A stretch of DNA of 64,000 nt, taken from positions 102,042 through 166,041 of the forward strand of contig NZ_BANU01000014.1 of the NCBI RefSeq assembly GCF_000333035.1. Reading direction: 5' to 3'. The position numbers were made by a program, and so were the translations under genes. Shown in pieces: positions 29,254 to 36,797 of the stretch; positions within the stretch are counted from its first letter, which is position 1, and each line of letters starts with the position of its first letter. Source of the stretch: Gordonia sihwensis NBRC 108236 (lineage in GTDB: Bacteria > Actinomycetota > Actinomycetes > Mycobacteriales > Mycobacteriaceae). The notes under the pieces were generated by a model. The model was not told where the DNA came from and did not search any database. It was given only the letters and a program-made list of their open reading frames with translations.

Positions 29254-30771
29254 ATGACCACCGAATCGACGGGCACATCGGCCACCGCCGACTCGATTTT
29301 GAGCGAGCAGCCGCTCGACGTCGTCGTCCTCGGCGCAGGCATCTCCGGAATCGGCGCCGCGCACTACCTCACCACCGAGCATCCCGGAAAGAGCTTCGTG
29401 ATCCTCGAATCACGCGACTCCATCGGCGGTACCTGGGATCTGTTCCGGTACCCCGGTATCCGCTCCGACTCCGATCTCAACACATTCGGGTACGAGTTCA
29501 AGCCGTGGCGCGATCCCCAGGCCATCGCCGACGCACCCCGCATCCTCGACTACCTGCGTGAGGCCGTCGCCGAGGACCGCCTGGAGTCGAAGATCGCGTT
29601 CAACCGCCGCGCGGTGTCGGCCGACTGGTCCGAGGCCGAGCAGTTGTGGACCCTGACCGTCAAGCACAACGACACGGGCGAGACCTCCGAGGTCAAGACC
29701 CGCTGGGTGTTCGCGGGCACCGGCTACTACAACTACGACGAGGGCTTCACTCCGGAGTTCGCAGGCAGCGACGACTTCGCGGGGCAGATCGTCCATCCGC
29801 AGCACTGGCCCGAGGATCTCGACTACCGGGGCAAGAAGGTCGTCGTCATCGGGTCCGGCGCCACCGCCGTCACCCTGGTCCCCTCGATGGCGGGCGATGC
29901 CGCCCACGTCACGATGCTCCAGCGCACGCCGACCTACGTGATCCCGCTTCCCCGCGAGGACGCCATCTCCAACGCGCTCAAGAAGACGCTCGGCGCCGAG
30001 CGCGGCTACCGGCTGAGCCGTCAGAAGAACATCTTCCAGCAGAAGCTGGTGTACCAGTTCTGCCAGCGCTACCCGAGCGTCGCGCGCAGGGTCATCCGCG
30101 CCTCCAATGCGGCGCTCCTCCCCCGCGACTACGACCTGGACACCCACTTCAACCCGCCGTACAACCCGTGGGACCAGCGGCTGTGCGTGGTCCCGGACGG
30201 CGACCTGTTCAAGGCGATCAAGAAGGGCACCGCGTCCATCGAGACCGGCCGGATCAAGCGGTTCGTCGCCGACGGCATCGAACTCGAGTCCGGTCAGGTG
30301 CTCGAGGCCGACATCATCGTCACGGCCACCGGTCTCAACCTGCAGTTGTTCGGCGGGATGGAGCTCAGCCGCGACGGCGAGCCGATCGACCTGTCCGAGA
30401 CCGTCGCCTACCGTGGCGTGATGCTGTCCGGCGTGCCCAACTGGGTGCTGGCGATCGGCTACACGAACTCGTCGTGGACGCTGAAGATCGGCCTGCTGTG
30501 CGAGTACTTCTGCCGCATGCTGACCCACATGGACCAGGGCGGCTACAGCTCGGTGCGGCCGGTGGCCGATCCCGGCATGGAGACCCGGCCGCTGCTCGAT
30601 TTCGGCGCCGGATACGTCAAGCGGGCCCTCGACCGTCTGCCGAAGCAGGGCACACAGAGCCCGTGGACCATGACCATGGCGGTCTCCGCCGACGTCAAGC
30701 AGCTTCGCAAGGGCGAGGTCGACGACGCCTTCCTGGACTACCGGAAGGTCGCCGCCACCGTCGACGCCTGA
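29254..30771 (+). CDS. Flavin-containing (Baeyer-Villiger) monooxygenase, EthA-like
   Basis: A 505-residue class B flavoprotein monooxygenase using FAD and NADPH to insert oxygen into ketones or oxidise sulfur compounds. Visible are the FAD motif G-A-G-I-S-G-I-G (about residue 30), the Baeyer-Villiger signature FxGxxxHxxxW/P as FAGQIVHPQHWP (residues 175-186), and the NADPH motif G-S-G-A-T-A. Length and sequence resemble M. tuberculosis EthA (489 aa). SD GAGAAGGAA precedes the ATG. The divergent regulator is PucR-type rather than the TetR-type EthR, so its inducer and natural substrate are probably different. A clear terminator follows. Confidence 0.9.
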   Translation: MTTESTGTSATADSILSEQPLDVVVLGAGISGIGAAHYLTTEHPGKSFVILESRDSIGGTWDLFRYPGIRSDSDLNTFGYEFKPWRDPQAIADAPRILDYLREAVAEDRLESKIAFNRRAVSADWSEAEQLWTLTVKHNDTGETSEVKTRWVFAGTGYYNYDEGFTPEFAGSDDFAGQIVHPQHWPEDLDYRGKKVVVIGSGATAVTLVPSMAGDAAHVTMLQRTPTYVIPLPREDAISNALKKTLGAERGYRLSRQKNIFQQKLVYQFCQRYPSVARRVIRASNAALLPRDYDLDTHFNPPYNPWDQRLCVVPDGDLFKAIKKGTASIETGRIKRFVADGIELESGQVLEADIIVTATGLNLQLFGGMELSRDGEPIDLSETVAYRGVMLSGVPNWVLAIGYTNSSWTLKIGLLCEYFCRMLTHMDQGGYSSVRPVADPGMETRPLLDFGAGYVKRALDRLPKQGTQSPWTMTMAVSADVKQLRKGEVDDAFLDYRKVAATVDA

Positions 30772-30791
30772 GGCTTCCCCTTCGAGTACGG

Positions 30792-30819
30792 GTGCCCCGG
30801 ACCTCATGGTCCGGGGCAC
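30792..30819. terminator. Bidirectional terminator hairpin
   Basis: A perfect 12-base stem GTGCCCCGGACC / GGTCCGGGGCAC with TCAT loop; outer bases CGAG/CTCG can extend it. It lies between the convergent monooxygenase and secreted-protein genes and can serve both. Confidence 0.8.
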
Positions 30820-30845
30820 TCGTGTCTATCGGTGGTCGGCGTCGC

Positions 30846-32165
30846 TCAGTTGCTGCTGCCGACCGCGTCGGTGATGCCGCCGAACAGCCCGCCGAGGCTC
30901 CCGCCGAACAGGCCACCGAGGCTGCCGCCGCCCAGGCTGCCCGTGCTGCCGCCGTCGCCGCCGGTGCCGGGATCGGGGTCGCCACCGTCACCGGGACCGC
31001 CCGGATCGCCTCCGCCGTCACCGGGGTCGCCGCCGCCGGCGGCCTCGACGACCAGGTTCCTTATCGACGACTTCGCGCCCACCACGGCCTTCAACTCCAC
31101 GGCACCGGCGGTCGTGGGAGTCCACTGACAGGTGGCTTTGCCGTTCGCGAGGACGAGCCCGGAGCAGATCGCGGCACCGTTCGCGGTGAGTGTGACCGCA
31201 CTGCCCTCGGATGCGTCGGACGTCACCACGACCGGGGTTGCGGTGCCGACCTTGGGCGATCCGTTGACCGCGATCACCGGCGCACCGGGTTCGGGTTCGG
31301 GGTCGGCTGCCGCGACGGTGCCCGTGATCGTCGCGTTGGACGCCTCGATGGTCGCGGTTCCCGAATAGACCGCCTTCAGCGAGTAGGCGCCACCCGCGGC
31401 GGGCTTCCAGTTCGTCGTCGCGACTCCCGCGGCGACGGTCCCGGTTCCGATCGAGGCGCCGTTGTTGAAGAATTCGACCGTGCCGCCGGTGGCGCCGCTG
31501 CCGCCGGCCGTGACCGTCGCCTTCACAGTCGAGGTCTCACCGGCCTTGGGCGCCGGCGTCACCGACACGGCCGTGGCCGACGCGGTCTTGGGGGCGGGTG
31601 TTTCCACGGTGATGGTCGGGCCCACGTTCGACTGGTTGTTGTTCTTCTCGAACACGTTGGTGGTGGACCACTGCAGGCCGCCGGTGTTCAGCGTGCCCGG
31701 CGCACACTCCACCGTGTAGTCCTGCGTCCAGATCAGCGGCTTGGCCTCCCACGAACCGCCACCGGTCGCATCGATCATCACCCAGCCGTCGCCGGAGGTC
31801 ACCTCGTTCGGCTTCTTGGTCCCGGGACCGTCCGGATTGTTCGTGTAGGTCCCGCCCGAGACCGTCCACACGGAGGTGTTCGGCACCGCTTTCATGCACG
31901 ACGGATGATTGTCGCGCACGCTGTACACCAGCCACCCCAACTTGCGGTCGATCCGATTCGTGATGGTGACCGTGTCACCGACCTTCACCTTGCCGTCGAC
32001 CAAGGCCGCGCTCCCGACCGTCCGCGAGAAGCTGACGGTGTCGTTGCCGCCGGTCACCGGCGTCATCGTCTCCGCGCCCGCGGCCCCGGCCGCCGTGGTC
32101 CCTGCGATGATCGCCGCGGACGTCGACAGCAGGGCGACGAGCGCAGGTCTGTTGAGTCTGCTCAT
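30846..32165 (-). CDS. Secreted paralogue 1: N-terminal domain plus two Ig-like domains and Gly/Ser tail
   Basis: A 439-residue exported protein of unknown function. The ATG at 32165 has AGGAG seven bases upstream; an ATG at 32183, overlapping the previous stop (ATGA), would add six residues. The signal peptide ends near A-G-A (about residue 32). The first mature domain of about 140 residues is shared by all three tandem paralogues (D-T-V-T-I-T-N-R-I-D-R-K, H-P-S-C, P-N-T-S-V-W, L-N-T-G-G-L-Q). It has two conserved cysteines that could form a disulfide. Two bacterial Ig-like domains follow (the first Big_3_5-like; the second with its own Cys pair), then an acidic Gly/Pro linker and a tail of G-S-L-G-G-L-F-G repeats. 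There is no LPXTG motif. A surface or matrix role is inference. Confidence 0.75.
   Translation of the reverse strand: MSRLNRPALVALLSTSAAIIAGTTAAGAAGAETMTPVTGGNDTVSFSRTVGSAALVDGKVKVGDTVTITNRIDRKLGWLVYSVRDNHPSCMKAVPNTSVWTVSGGTYTNNPDGPGTKKPNEVTSGDGWVMIDATGGGSWEAKPLIWTQDYTVECAPGTLNTGGLQWSTTNVFEKNNNQSNVGPTITVETPAPKTASATAVSVTPAPKAGETSTVKATVTAGGSGATGGTVEFFNNGASIGTGTVAAGVATTNWKPAAGGAYSLKAVYSGTATIEASNATITGTVAAADPEPEPGAPVIAVNGSPKVGTATPVVVTSDASEGSAVTLTANGAAICSGLVLANGKATCQWTPTTAGAVELKAVVGAKSSIRNLVVEAAGGGDPGDGGGDPGGPGDGGDPDPGTGGDGGSTGSLGGGSLGGLFGGSLGGLFGGITDAVGSSN
31716..32001. repeat. Near-identical duplicated tract, copy A
   Basis: This 286-bp tract inside secreted paralogue 1 aligns without gaps to 32474-32759 in paralogue 2 (offset 758). 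I count about eight mismatches, roughly 97% identity. The flanking parts of the two genes are much more diverged. Confidence 0.85.
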
Positions 32166-32179
32166 CTGATTGCTCCTGA

Positions 32180-32920
32180 TCATCCGAAGAGGTTCGAGAG
32201 ACTGCCGGACCCGAGGCTTCCGGACCCGGAGCTACCCGACCCCGAACTGCCGCCGGCACCGCCCGTGCCCTCGCCGCCCGAGCCGTCACCGCCGGAACCC
32301 GTGCCGCCGCTGCCGGTGTCTCCACCGGAACCGTCCCCGCCACCGGGCGACGACGCCGGGACCACCGTGATGGTCGGACCGACATCGGGCTTGTTGTTGT
32401 TCTTCTCGAACGCGTTGGTCGTCGACCATTGCAGACCACCCGTGTTCAGGGTGCCAGGAGCGCAGGTGACCACGTAGTCCTGCGTCCAGATCAGCGGCTT
32501 GGCCTCCCACGAACCGCCACCGGTCGCATCGATCATCACCCAGCCGTCGCCGGAGGTCACCTCGTTGGGCTTCTTGGTCCCGGGACCGTCCGGATTGTTC
32601 GTGTAGGTCCCGCCCGAGACCGTCCACACGGAGGTGTTCGGCACCGCCTGCAAGCACGACGGATGATTGTCGCGCACGCTGTACACCAGCCACAACATCT
32701 TCCGGTCGATCCGATTCGTGATGGTGACCGTGTCACCGACCTTCACCTTGCCGTCGACGAGGGTGGCGCCCTCGACCGATCGTTGGAAACTCACGGTGTC
32801 GTTCTCACCGCTGACGGGGCCGACGGTGTCGGCGGCCGCCGCACCGGTGCCGATTCCCGCCAGCGCGGCAGCCGCCGCGCAACTGCCCACGACCGCCACT
32901 GTCCGTCTGATTGTCGACAT
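32180..32920 (-). CDS. Secreted paralogue 2: shared N-terminal domain plus Gly/Ser tail
   Basis: A 246-residue exported protein and the shortest of the three paralogues. The ATG at 32920 is preceded by GAGAAAG; a start at 32959 would overlap the paralogue 3 stop (ATGA) and lengthen the leader by 13 residues. The signal peptide ends at A-A-A before D-T-V-G-P-V. The shared domain (about 31-175) retains both conserved cysteines. It has no Ig-like domain: the domain passes directly into a low-complexity Gly/Ser/Thr tail ending S-G-S-L-G-S-G-S-L-S-N-L-F-G. Much of the domain is almost identical at DNA level to paralogue 1. Function is unknown. Confidence 0.75.
   Translation of the reverse strand: MSTIRRTVAVVGSCAAAAALAGIGTGAAAADTVGPVSGENDTVSFQRSVEGATLVDGKVKVGDTVTITNRIDRKMLWLVYSVRDNHPSCLQAVPNTSVWTVSGGTYTNNPDGPGTKKPNEVTSGDGWVMIDATGGGSWEAKPLIWTQDYVVTCAPGTLNTGGLQWSTTNAFEKNNNKPDVGPTITVVPASSPGGGDGSGGDTGSGGTGSGGDGSGGEGTGGAGGSSGSGSSGSGSLGSGSLSNLFG
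32474..32759. repeat. Near-identical duplicated tract, copy B
   Basis: Partner of the tract at 31716-32001. The long stretches with no difference, including over 80 bases around 32476-32568, suggest recent duplication or gene conversion rather than ordinary purifying selection, since synonymous sites are unchanged too. Confidence 0.85.
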
Positions 32921-32955
32921 GTTCGTCTGCTTTCTCGAGGTGTTGGTATGCGCGC

Positions 32956-33882
32956 TCATCCGAGGCTGCCCGTGTAGATGCTTCCGGTGTCCATGCCGGC
33001 GCTTCCGCTGCCGAGGCTTCCACCGAGACTGCCGCTCGCCGGGCTGGCCGAGACGTAGACGCTCTCGGTCACGGTGACCGGCTCTGCGCTGGAGATGACG
33101 GCGCGCAGCGGGTAGGTCCCGGCCTTCTTCGGCACCCAGGTGCAGCTGACGCGGCGGTCACCGTCGAGCTCGAGGTTGCCGCAACCGTCGAGCGACTTGC
33201 CGTCGGCGGTGAGGACCACCTTGTCGCCGGGGCGGCCGTCGGGGTTCTTGACGGTGATCTCGACGTCGTTGTCGGCCATCGCATCCTTCGGGTTCACCGA
33301 GATCCCGGGAACGCCGCGCGTCACCTCGATGTTCGGGCCGACGTTCGGATGGTCGCCGTTGTCGCCCACCCAGGTGGTCGAGTACTGCAGTCCGCCGGTG
33401 TTCAGCACCCCGACGTCGCACTTGAGCAGGTAGTCCTGCGACCAGGCGATGCTCTCCCAGGAGTTGGCCGCGGGCGCGTCGATCTTCGCCCATCCCGGAC
33501 CGGAGGAGAACTCGTCGGGCTTCATGGCGCCGGAGACGTTCGGATTGTTCGTGTAGGTCTTGCCGCTCACCTTCCACACCGAGGTGTTGGGCACGGCCTC
33601 CATGCACGTCGGGTGCGTGTCCTTGACCCAGTAGATGAGCCATGCGAGTTTGCGGTCGAGCCGGTTGGTGACGGTGATGACCTCTCCGTTGGGCACCTTG
33701 CCGTCGACCAGTTTGAGTCCGCTGATCTCGCGGGAGAAGTTCACGGCACTGCTGCTGCCCTTCGCCGGACCGACGGTGTCGGCGTCCGCCGCACCCGATC
33801 CGGACATCACGCCGACCGCGCCCAGCGCAGCGATCGCCCCTGCCGCTGCGAGTCGTCGCAGCACGATCTTGGTTTTCAACAC
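32956..33882 (-). CDS. Secreted paralogue 3: shared N-terminal domain plus Ig-like domain and GSLG tail
   Basis: First gene of the trio, 308 residues from a GTG at 33882. A TTG at 33879 is better spaced from the SD GGAGG and may be the true start. The signal peptide ends at A-D-A before D-T-V-G-P. The shared domain (about 35-190) is more diverged than in the other two but keeps N-R-L-D-R-K, H-P-T-C, P-N-T-S-V-W and L-N-T-G-G-L-Q. One Ig-like domain with a Cys pair follows, then a short tail S-L-G-G-S-L-G-S-G-S. The gene order, short gaps and lack of internal terminators indicate one operon. Function is not recognised. Confidence 0.75.
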   Translation of the reverse strand: MLKTKIVLRRLAAAGAIAALGAVGVMSGSGAADADTVGPAKGSSSAVNFSREISGLKLVDGKVPNGEVITVTNRLDRKLAWLIYWVKDTHPTCMEAVPNTSVWKVSGKTYTNNPNVSGAMKPDEFSSGPGWAKIDAPAANSWESIAWSQDYLLKCDVGVLNTGGLQYSTTWVGDNGDHPNVGPNIEVTRGVPGISVNPKDAMADNDVEITVKNPDGRPGDKVVLTADGKSLDGCGNLELDGDRRVSCTWVPKKAGTYPLRAVISSAEPVTVTESVYVSASPASGSLGGSLGSGSAGMDTGSIYTGSLG

Positions 33883-34089
33883 AGCCTCCTCGATTCGCGG
33901 CGCGGGATCAGGTGGGAGGGCGCCGCGACAGCGTCCGATAAATGTATGGATCCGACGAGGGCGAACGCTTCATCGAGCTGTCGATACGTCCCGAATTGCG
34001 TGCTGCCAGCACAAAAACTGCGACATATCGGCCGTTCGTAGGACGGCCGGCACGAAGTGGAGGGCGGCGCACCGCCCGCCGGACACGAC
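33883..34089. other. Intergenic region upstream of the secreted trio
   Basis: About 200 bases without a gene. On the minus strand GAGGAGG lies just before the start of paralogue 3. An AT-rich patch (ATACATTTATCG) about 60 bases upstream of that start could be the -10 region. Nothing else is recognisable. Confidence 0.4.
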
Positions 34090-34117
34090 GATGCCCGCAG
34101 GTTCCCCTGCGGGCATC
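34090..34117 (-). terminator. Terminator after the acyl-CoA dehydrogenase gene
   Basis: A perfect 12-base stem GATGCCCGCAGG / CCTGCGGGCATC (34090-34101 and 34106-34117) with loop TTCC, 31 bases beyond the dehydrogenase stop. Confidence 0.8.
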
Positions 34118-34148
34118 GGTCGGAGTCGATGTGGTTCGGTCGCGCGCC

Positions 34149-35375
34149 CTACTGCGCCAGCAGTCCCTTCGCCACGTGGGTCACCTGGATCTCGTTCGAC
34201 CCGGCGTAGATCATCAGCGACTTCGCATCGCGCGCCAGCTGCTCCACGCGGTACTCGGCCATGTAGCCGTTGCCGCCGAAGAGCTGCACCGCCTCCATCG
34301 CGACCTCGGTCGCCGCCCGGGAGGAGTACAGCTTCATCGCGGACGCCTGGGCCAGTGTCGGCGGCTTGCCGGCCTTGGCCGCCTCCATCGCGACGAAGAG
34401 CATGTTCTGCACGTTGAGCCGCGCGATCTCCATCTCCGCGAGCTTGAGCTGAATTAGCTGGAACTTTCCGATCTCCTGTCCCCACAGGGTGCGCGTCTTG
34501 GCGTAGTCGATGGAGAGCCGCTGGCATTCGTTGATGATGCCCAGGGACAGCGCGGCGATGCCGATCCGCTCGGCGGTGAATCCGGCCTTCGCGCTGTCGC
34601 CGCCCCGCTTGTCCGATCCGGTCTCCTCGGTCTCTCCGAGCAAACGATCCCGGCCCACCCGGACGTTGTCGAAGAACAGCTCACCGGTCGGCGAACTCAT
34701 CATGCCCATCTTCTTGAACGGCTTGCCCTGGGTGAGTCCCTCCATGCCCTTGTCGAGGACGAAGGTGAGCACCTTGCGATCGCGCATCGGCGTGCCGTCG
34801 CCCTCGTCGAGCTTGGCGAAGACCACCATGGTGTCGGCGTACGGGCCGTTGGTGATGAAGGTCTTGTTGCCGTTGAGGATGTAGTCGTCGCCGTCGCGGC
34901 GCACCGTCGTCTTCATCCCGCCGAGCGCGTCCGAGCCGCTGTCGGGCTCGGTGATGGCCCACGCCCCCACCTTCTCCATCGTCACCAGCTCCGGAAGCCA
35001 GCGACGCTTCTGCGCCAGGGTGCCGCGGCTGCGGATCGTCGAGACCGTCAGGCCCAGTGAGACGCCCATCGACGCGATGAGGCCCAGGCTGACCCCCGCC
35101 ATCTCCATGTTGAGGATCAGGAACATCGAGTTGGCGAGACTGTTCGATCCGCCGCCCGAGGATCGCGGCTCGCCCGCCTCCTCGGCTGCGAGCTCCTTCT
35201 CCAGGCTCTCGGCGTTCATCGAGTCCATCCCGAAGGTCGCCAGCATCTTGCGGAGGATGTCGTACGGCGGGAGCGACCCCGACTCCAGACCCTCCAGATT
35301 GGGCCGGACCTCCTTGTCGATGAAGCCGCGCACAGCGTCGCGGACCATCACATCTTCCTCAGACCACTCGAACAT
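34149..35375 (-). CDS. Acyl-CoA dehydrogenase
   Basis: A 408-residue FAD-dependent acyl-CoA dehydrogenase for alpha,beta-oxidation of an acyl-CoA. The ATG at 35375 has GGAGG five bases upstream; an ATG 21 bases further up is less well placed. Signatures include W-A-I-T-E-P-D-S-G-S-D (FAD/substrate region), G-N-K-T-F-I-T-N-G, Q-L-F-G-G-N-G-Y and the C-terminal A-G-S-N-E-I-Q. An insertion of about 20 residues (E-E-A-G-E-P-R-S-S-G-G-G-S) near residue 70 is unusual for short-chain members. Chain-length preference cannot be read from sequence. It stands alone, with its own terminator. Confidence 0.9.
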   Translation of the reverse strand: MFEWSEEDVMVRDAVRGFIDKEVRPNLEGLESGSLPPYDILRKMLATFGMDSMNAESLEKELAAEEAGEPRSSGGGSNSLANSMFLILNMEMAGVSLGLIASMGVSLGLTVSTIRSRGTLAQKRRWLPELVTMEKVGAWAITEPDSGSDALGGMKTTVRRDGDDYILNGNKTFITNGPYADTMVVFAKLDEGDGTPMRDRKVLTFVLDKGMEGLTQGKPFKKMGMMSSPTGELFFDNVRVGRDRLLGETEETGSDKRGGDSAKAGFTAERIGIAALSLGIINECQRLSIDYAKTRTLWGQEIGKFQLIQLKLAEMEIARLNVQNMLFVAMEAAKAGKPPTLAQASAMKLYSSRAATEVAMEAVQLFGGNGYMAEYRVEQLARDAKSLMIYAGSNEIQVTHVAKGLLAQ

Positions 35376-35469
35376 CAAGCCTCCAAACTGGAACACGTTT
35401 CACTTAGGTCTGACGGTAGCGCATCGTGTCACCGACCCGGTAGGTCGACGCCCTCAGTCGACCGGCTCG

Positions 35470-36276
35470 TCACAGCGCCGATCCGTCCCGTACGGCGGCC
35501 TCGGCCAGGCGACTGTGCCACTGCCGATTGAGCCACATCTCGACCAGTTCCGGCGCCACGCCCGCCTGCGCGGCCCAGCGGTGAAGCAGGGAGTTGTACC
35601 GCACGTATCTGCGGACGGAGTAGTGCGACACCGACGACGCGACAAGCCAGCCGTTCCACGTGAGACTGCCGGCGCTGGCAGCATCCAGCAGTTGCGGACG
35701 GTCGGGTGCCCCGGAGTGGATCGCCCAGCAGTACAGGGACATCAGGACGTGGCCCACACCAGGAGCGACCGGCCATCCCGACCAGTCCCGATACGCCGCG
35801 GCGTCGATCAGTGCCGGAGCGCGCCGGCAGGCGACGAGCGCACGCTCGACCGCGGCGAACGGCGTGCCCGCATCCCGCCCGGACCGGACGTCGACGAATC
35901 GGCGGACACCGCCGCGCAGCGGGTGCTCGGCCAGCCAGGCGGCACACATGTACAGGCGATCGAGTTCCGGTTCGTCACCGAGGCCCATTCCGTGCACACC
36001 CGGCTCGAGATCGCCCCGACGCAGGTACGCGGTGCCCTTCCACACCTGCGTTCCGTCCGCATCGCGCCCGCTGACCTGCGCCGGGATCTCGCACTGAGCC
36101 AGGCGCTCGTTCCACCAGTCGAGATCCACTTCGACGACATCCTCGAGAACCGTCTCGGCGTAGGGCTGGTTCCGGCACCAGGCGATGCAGTCCGCCGGAA
36201 TCACCAGGTGCGCGTCCGCGCCGTCGCCGCTCCAACTCTCGTCCATGCGGCCGATGGTCGCACGGCCCTCTGACAT
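35470..36276 (-). CDS. Hypothetical protein, 268 aa
   Basis: A soluble protein of 268 residues that I do not recognise. It is rich in Trp (W-W-N-E-R, W-S-G-W, W-N-G-W, W-L-N-R-Q-W) and has no signal peptide or membrane helix. The start at 36276 has AGGTG eight bases upstream; ATG 36246 is an alternative. Coding bias and composition match the neighbours, so it is a real gene. It follows the degenerate phosphatase of the cobalt operon on the same strand by 24 bases in the opposite sense of reading (it lies upstream of no obvious partner). No function is proposed. Confidence 0.6.
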   Translation of the reverse strand: MSEGRATIGRMDESWSGDGADAHLVIPADCIAWCRNQPYAETVLEDVVEVDLDWWNERLAQCEIPAQVSGRDADGTQVWKGTAYLRRGDLEPGVHGMGLGDEPELDRLYMCAAWLAEHPLRGGVRRFVDVRSGRDAGTPFAAVERALVACRRAPALIDAAAYRDWSGWPVAPGVGHVLMSLYCWAIHSGAPDRPQLLDAASAGSLTWNGWLVASSVSHYSVRRYVRYNSLLHRWAAQAGVAPELVEMWLNRQWHSRLAEAAVRDGSAL

Positions 36277-36300
36277 CGACGTCGCACCTGCTCCGCGACG

Positions 36301-36792
36301 TCAGAGCGTGACCGTGTACAGCCCGCCCGGGCACACGTCGGCCGCAAAGAAGCTCGCGGCGTCCTCGCAGAGCACGGCCTGTGCGACCGGGCCCGCGACC
36401 ACGAGCGTCGCCGGCCCACCCGCGGCGAGCGCGGCGAGAACGCCGCGAATCCGACCCACGAACGCGCCGACCGACTCACCGCCGTGGCCCGACCACAGGG
36501 GATCGCCGAACCAGGCGCCCAACTGCGCCGGATCGACCGACTCCGGCGCGGTCGACCGCCAGCGGCCGACGTCGAGCGACGCCAGTCGCGGGTCGACGCC
36601 GAACAGACCGCACGCCAGGCGTGCGGTCTGCGTCACCGATCTCTCGGGTCCGGCGATCACCCGTCCGGCCCGGGGCAGCCGCGATGCGAGCGCCGCCGCA
36701 TCCCGGCGGCCACGCGAGTCGAGATCGTCGTGCTCGCCGCCGAACCGGACCGCTCTGTTGGGTGCGGTCCGCGCGGCGACCACCAGATGCAC
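36301..36792 (-). CDS. Degenerate histidine-phosphatase-family protein of the cobalt operon
   Basis: A 163-residue protein with the overall layout of the histidine phosphatase (phosphoglycerate-mutase-like) family: N-terminal strand V-H-L-V-V, L-D-S-R-G-R-R-D-A-A-A-L-A, the A-G-P-E-R-S-V-Q-T-A segment and W-F-G-D...G-G-E-S. The catalytic L-x-R-H-G-x motif is replaced by V-V-A-A-R-T, so the phosphate-accepting histidine is missing and it is probably not a phosphatase. The GTG start at 36792 lies five bases after the cbtA stop, placing it as third gene of cbtB-cbtA. A cobalt-related accessory or binding role is inference. Confidence 0.7.
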   Translation of the reverse strand: MHLVVAARTAPNRAVRFGGEHDDLDSRGRRDAAALASRLPRAGRVIAGPERSVTQTARLACGLFGVDPRLASLDVGRWRSTAPESVDPAQLGAWFGDPLWSGHGGESVGAFVGRIRGVLAALAAGGPATLVVAGPVAQAVLCEDAASFFAADVCPGGLYTVTL

Positions 36793-36797
36793 CGACG

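Noticed and set aside
35443..35463. Hairpin GGTCGAC/GTCGACC downstream of the 268-residue orphan gene
   Set aside because: The stem is only seven pairs with no T tract. It could be a terminator but is too weak to list as a feature.
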